A stretch of DNA of 22,201 nt from Ministeria vibrans ATCC 50519. Its lineage: Eukaryota > Opisthokonta > Filasterea. Within the stretch, counting starts at the first letter, position 1, and every line of letters starts with the position of its first letter. The notes beneath the pieces were generated by a model. The model was not told where the DNA came from, ran no database searches, and was given only the letters and a program-made list of their open reading frames with translations. Shown piece by piece: positions 18,413 through 22,201 of the stretch. A program made the position numbers and the translations under genes. Where the stretch lies: NCBI GenBank assembly GCA_943704425.1, contig CALSCP010001735.1:1-22201 (forward strand), written 5' to 3'.

Positions 18413-21400
18413 ATGACGCAGGCGTCAGACGTGGCCGACTTCCTGCTGAGTCGCCGTCTGTATCTGACGGCGCTGGAATTGCACACAGAGCTGTTGGAGA
18501 CGGGCGAGGTAGAAAACGAAAGGGAAAGGGACAATCGCAAACCCTTTTGTCGCTTGTGTGTCTGCTAGGAATGCAAAGCGCTGTCCGACTACTTTGCACA
18601 CGGCATCGACATGCAGGCGGACGACGATGGGGCGAGCAGCCACAGCCAGAGCACGACCACAATGCAGGAAATCGACGAATTGTACTCGCGAACGGGCTCG
18701 GACGGCCGTGCCGACGATCGCCTTGCTGTGCTCGAGTTTGAGCTTCGCCAGGCGCGCGAGACGATTGAGTCGTTGCGCGAACAGCTCACACACACAGTGG
18801 GTGGGAGTGCGGTGCAGCGAACACCCTCCAATGCCGCAGCAACCCAGCAACACTCTGCGGTGGACAGCATCAACAACAACAACAGCGCCGCCAATGGCAC
18901 GCCGACTAGCGCTGCGGACACTACTACTACTACTACTGCTGCTGCTGCTGGTGGTGGTGGTGGTGGTTCAGGCAATGGTGCCAACAGTGACGGCACCGAC
19001 AGCGAATTGGACACGTCGCCGATCCGCGAGTACGAACAGCGCGCCATCAACTACCTCGTCAACGACTACCTTCTGACACGCGACTACAAACTGACGGCGA
19101 TTACACTCGCAGACGAGGTCCCCGACCAGGACGTCGAGCGTTGGTCTGATGTGGGTGTCGACATTGAGCTGCCGCCGTCGCTGCTCAACGCCTACCGTCT
19201 GCATTGGCGTGGAGCGCTCGGGAAGAACGGTGTTGAGCGGGATCGTCGCGAACAGAGCGAGTTGCGTGAGCGCATTGAAGAGCTTGAAGAAGAACTGGCA
19301 GTCACGGTGTCGTCACGAAGCACCGCTGAACGCCGTCTGAACCGTGTTTTGCACGACAACGAGGAGCTTGAGCGACGACTTGCCTCCAAGAGTCGCGAGG
19401 GCGACGCGCCCAAGTCGGACGGCAAGGCACACTCGACACAGCGCAACAACGCTGACACTACCGGCGACGATGGTCGTGATGCGGACGAGGGTGGGTCGGC
19501 TGCGATGGCGAGTGCAGGAGACAAGGGAGCGGGTGAAGGGGGAACAGGAGCAAACGGAAAGACAAAGACTACTTCTGGCAAGCAGCGGATGACTCGACTG
19601 CGACTGCAAGGGCTCGTGCAGGGCTGTCGCAAGTCGCTGTCGTTTCAGCGGATTGTGCGTCGTCTCTCGCACACTCCCATCAGCACGCGTGTGGGGCGCG
19701 AAGTGGAGCTTGTATCGACGCAACACCACGACTCGGTGAGTGTTCTGGCACGCTGCTTGCCCTACGTCGTGCCCAACGTGCTGCTGAAGCGACGTGACGA
19801 GCTCATTCCGTTGATGCTATTGGTGATCCGCAAGCACGACGATGCAGGTGTGCGCGATGCTCTCACGCATAGCATGTTCAATCTGATGAAGCGTCCTAAC
19901 GAGGCGCAGCGCCAAGTCATCATGAATGGCTGCCTGGCTCTTGTCAAAGCAGTCGGCAGCGAGCGCACTGTCGAGGAGCTGTTGCCGCAGTGCTGGGAGC
20001 AGATTGGCCACAAGTACGAGGAGCGACGTGTTCTCGTTGCAGACTCGTGTGGAGTACTGTCGCCCTTTGTGCCCGCCGACCTGCGTCCGTCGCTGCTCTT
20101 TTCCATTCTGCAGCAGCTCGTCGACGACAACAGCGACATGGTGCGCGCGAGCGTTGCCAAGAATCTTGGAGTGCTTGTGGCGGCACTCGAGACGGGCGAC
20201 AAGTACGCAGCCATTGTTCGCGTGGCGCTCAAGCTCATGGTGGACGCATCAGACGCCGTGCGCGATGTTGTTACGTCCATTCTGCTACCGTCGCTCGCCC
20301 AGTGGGGCTCCGAGTGTGACCAGCTTGAGCAGCAGTACTTTTCGGCGGGTCTCTTTGCGCAGATTGACGATGTGATCAAGGCGTGCGGCGACGACGCGCG
20401 CTATGGAGTCGCCGAGACGGACCGCCTGTGTGCACTTATTGAGGCGGCGCGTCTCGCGGTGCCTGCCCTTTGGTGCACGGTGGTACGCACGTCACCCTTT
20501 TCCGGTATATCGGGCGATACTGGTGGCGGAGAGGATGGCAGTGGGGGTGCGACAGGTGTGGATGGTGAGGAGGAGTTGGCACGGGCGCTCGAGACGACGG
20601 TCGAAGCGGCCGACGCCGAAGCCAAAGCAGAGGCGCTTGCGTTTGCATCGGGACAACCTGCAAAGTCTGCGACAATGAAGGATGAGAGCGATGCCTTAAC
20701 AGTCGCTGCAGCTGCTGTTGCCGTGCCGACCGCAACAGAAAATGACGAGACGATCCTGGACAATCCGTTTGCTGGCGACGCTGCATCCGACGACGAGGAC
20801 ACCTCTGCGGCGCCCCTGACTACCATGCCTGCTCCGAGTGCGTCTACGTCAAGCACAGCAAAGTCACCGCCAGCGAGCGCGACAGCTGCCGAGGGTGCGC
20901 AGAAGAACACGAGTGCTCGTCGCAATGCCGCTGCGGGACTGCTCACGTGCAGTGTGATCCTTGGCAGTGACGCGCGCGTCGAAATGGCGCGCGCCAACTT
21001 TGATTCGTATTTGGATTTGTACGAGCACGACGAAGCGGCGGCAGCCGCGGCAGCAGCAGCCTCAGCGAGTGAGGCAACGGAAGGCACAGACGAAGGGAAT
21101 GAAGAGGGGGTTGCCGCGTCGCACAAGCGCGACGAAGGCTGGCCTGCCTTCAACTGGCTCGTGCACGAGTTCCTTCCGCACCTATTGAGCATTGTGGGCA
21201 GTGTGGACGCTGCCAATGTTGCTGTGGTTGAAGAACTTGAGACACTCGTGTTGACGGTGTGTCGTCAGTTTGGCGATCGATTCACGCGATTGTGTGTGCG
21301 TCCGCTGTTTGAGCGTGTACTTGCTATGCGGCAGGGTGAGGGTGAGGGCGGCGAGCGCGTGTTGACCTTGCGTGGACGTGTTCTTCCGTGCTTTGTTGTG

Positions 21401-22201
21401 GGTGTGCTGGCGGCGGAGGGCTACGAGGCGGCGCACGAGGAGACACTGGCATTTGTGCGCGCGACGCTGGTCAAGATGTGTGCGGGCGTGGATGACTGGC
21501 AGGCGGCGCAGGTGCCGTTGGTACAGCGAGCCGTTGAGCAGCTGTACACGTCGTCGTCGCGCCAGTACGTCGACCAGGTTGTTCATGCGGCATGGGAGTT
21601 TGTCGTGAACAGTGATGCAGTGCTGCGTGGGGCCACAGTGGAGCTGCTGCAGCGGGCAGTGCCGTTCCTCGATGGCGATGTGGTCTCGCGCCGCGTTGTC
21701 CCTGCGCTGGTGACGCTGGCGACGGACGCTGAGGCGCTTGTGCGTAGCAGCAGCATCTCTGCGTTTGGCGCCATTGCGGCGTCGACCAAGACGAGTGTTC
21801 AAGTGCAGGAGAAGATCAAGATGCAGTTTCAGGCATTTCTCGACGATACAAATCGTGACATTACTGCCGAGGTAATGCATCAGTACGAACATGGGCTATT
21901 CTGATTATCTGTGTTTGTTTGTTTGTTTGTTTTTTTGGTTTTTTTGGTTTTTTTTTGTTGGCTTTTTAGGTTGTGCGAACATTTTGCGAGATGATTCCGC
22001 GCGCGGATCCGTCTCTACGCGATCGGTTCATTTTGCCACAATTGCTATCGCTGAGTCGGTCGTTGGCCAAATTAGATAGTGTGGAGCGACTGGAGGAGCG
22101 ACGGGTTGTGCTTGAGCCGCTCTTGACAGCGTTTAGTGCGATTATTGTGTGCTGTACGATCGTTCGTTACCCATGTCATCCGACTGCTTGCCTACCAGTC
22201 G
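18413..22201 (+). CDS. RELCH: RELCH homologue: LisH, coiled-coil and HEAT-repeat protein (3' end outside window)
   Basis: Exons 18413-18508, 18569-21871 and 21970 to the edge join in phase (over 1200 residues). The LisH motif at about 5-32 reads DFLLSRRLYLTALELHTELL. The coiled coil LAVLEFELRQARETIESLRE is at about 84-105. A second LisH-like segment (AINYLVNDYLLTRDYKLTAI) lies near 190-210, and a second coiled coil near 255-306. HEAT repeats follow from about 417, with RCLPYVVPNVLLKRRDELIP, FNLMKRPNEAQRQVIMNGC and ELLPQCWEQIGHKYEERR. All match human RELCH (KIAA1468) in order. Known role in animals: Rab11-positive recycling endosome protein that promotes sterol transfer to the trans-Golgi with OSBP. 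A long low-complexity insert (near 20500-21110) holds an NPF motif and poly-Ala. The last 50 or so nt may be out of frame. Confidence 0.93.
21872..21969 (+). repeat. RELCH: RELCH intron 2 with (GTTT)n and T-rich tract
   Basis: 98-bp intron with donor gtaatg and acceptor ttttag. At 21911-21958 it holds GTTT repeats followed by T7GG and T-rich runs, acting as the polypyrimidine tract. Confidence 0.85.

Noticed and set aside
20401-21216. 271-codon minus-strand frame, Ala/Ser-rich
   Set aside because: Antisense to the low-complexity insert of RELCH; the sense strand has clear homology on both sides.

Overview
The window is nuclear DNA from a eukaryote. Its genes are broken by many short GT-AG introns (about 54 to 364 bp). 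The encoded proteins are eukaryote-specific: an eIF3 subunit, a U3 snoRNP WD40 protein, a reticulon, an actin-related protein and RELCH. Stop codons TAA, TAG and TGA are all used, so the code is standard. Proteins carry long Ala/Ser/Thr/Asp-rich stretches, intergenic gaps are mostly short, and introns hold long homopolymer and dinucleotide tracts. This suggests a compact-genome unicellular protist. I cannot name the lineage. No prokaryotic, viral, transposon, tRNA, rRNA or CRISPR feature was seen.

Eight protein genes were reconstructed by joining exons in phase. From left to right: (1) minus, 5' half of WDR3/UTP12, a small-subunit processome WD40 protein running off the left edge. (2) plus, a 201-residue protein I do not recognise, possibly with a Sas10/C1D-like helix. 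(3) minus, an Nta1-type N-terminal Asn/Gln amidase with a 157-residue insertion. (4) plus, eIF3 subunit e. (5) minus, a reticulon-domain ER membrane protein. (6) plus, a secreted GH31 glycosidase of 1053 residues with a C-terminal repeat tail. (7) minus, a 1228-residue fusion of a PX domain, a PH domain and a full-length actin fold. (8) plus, a RELCH homologue (LisH, coiled coil, HEAT) running off the right edge.

The strands alternate perfectly (- + - + - + - +). Every neighbouring pair is therefore either head-to-head (gaps 87, 489, 374 and 117 bp) or tail-to-tail (gaps 54, 95 and 82 bp).

The most striking item is gene 7. PX (SNX3-like), PH and the start of the actin fold lie in one uninterrupted 2784-nt exon; the rest of the actin fold follows on eight small exons that all join in phase. 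I know of no described protein with this architecture. It shares a 117-bp divergent promoter region with RELCH, whose human counterpart works on recycling endosomes, so a joint endosomal role is an attractive but untested inference. The other genes are mostly housekeeping (ribosome assembly, translation, N-degron processing, ER shaping, glycan hydrolysis) and do not form an obvious pathway.
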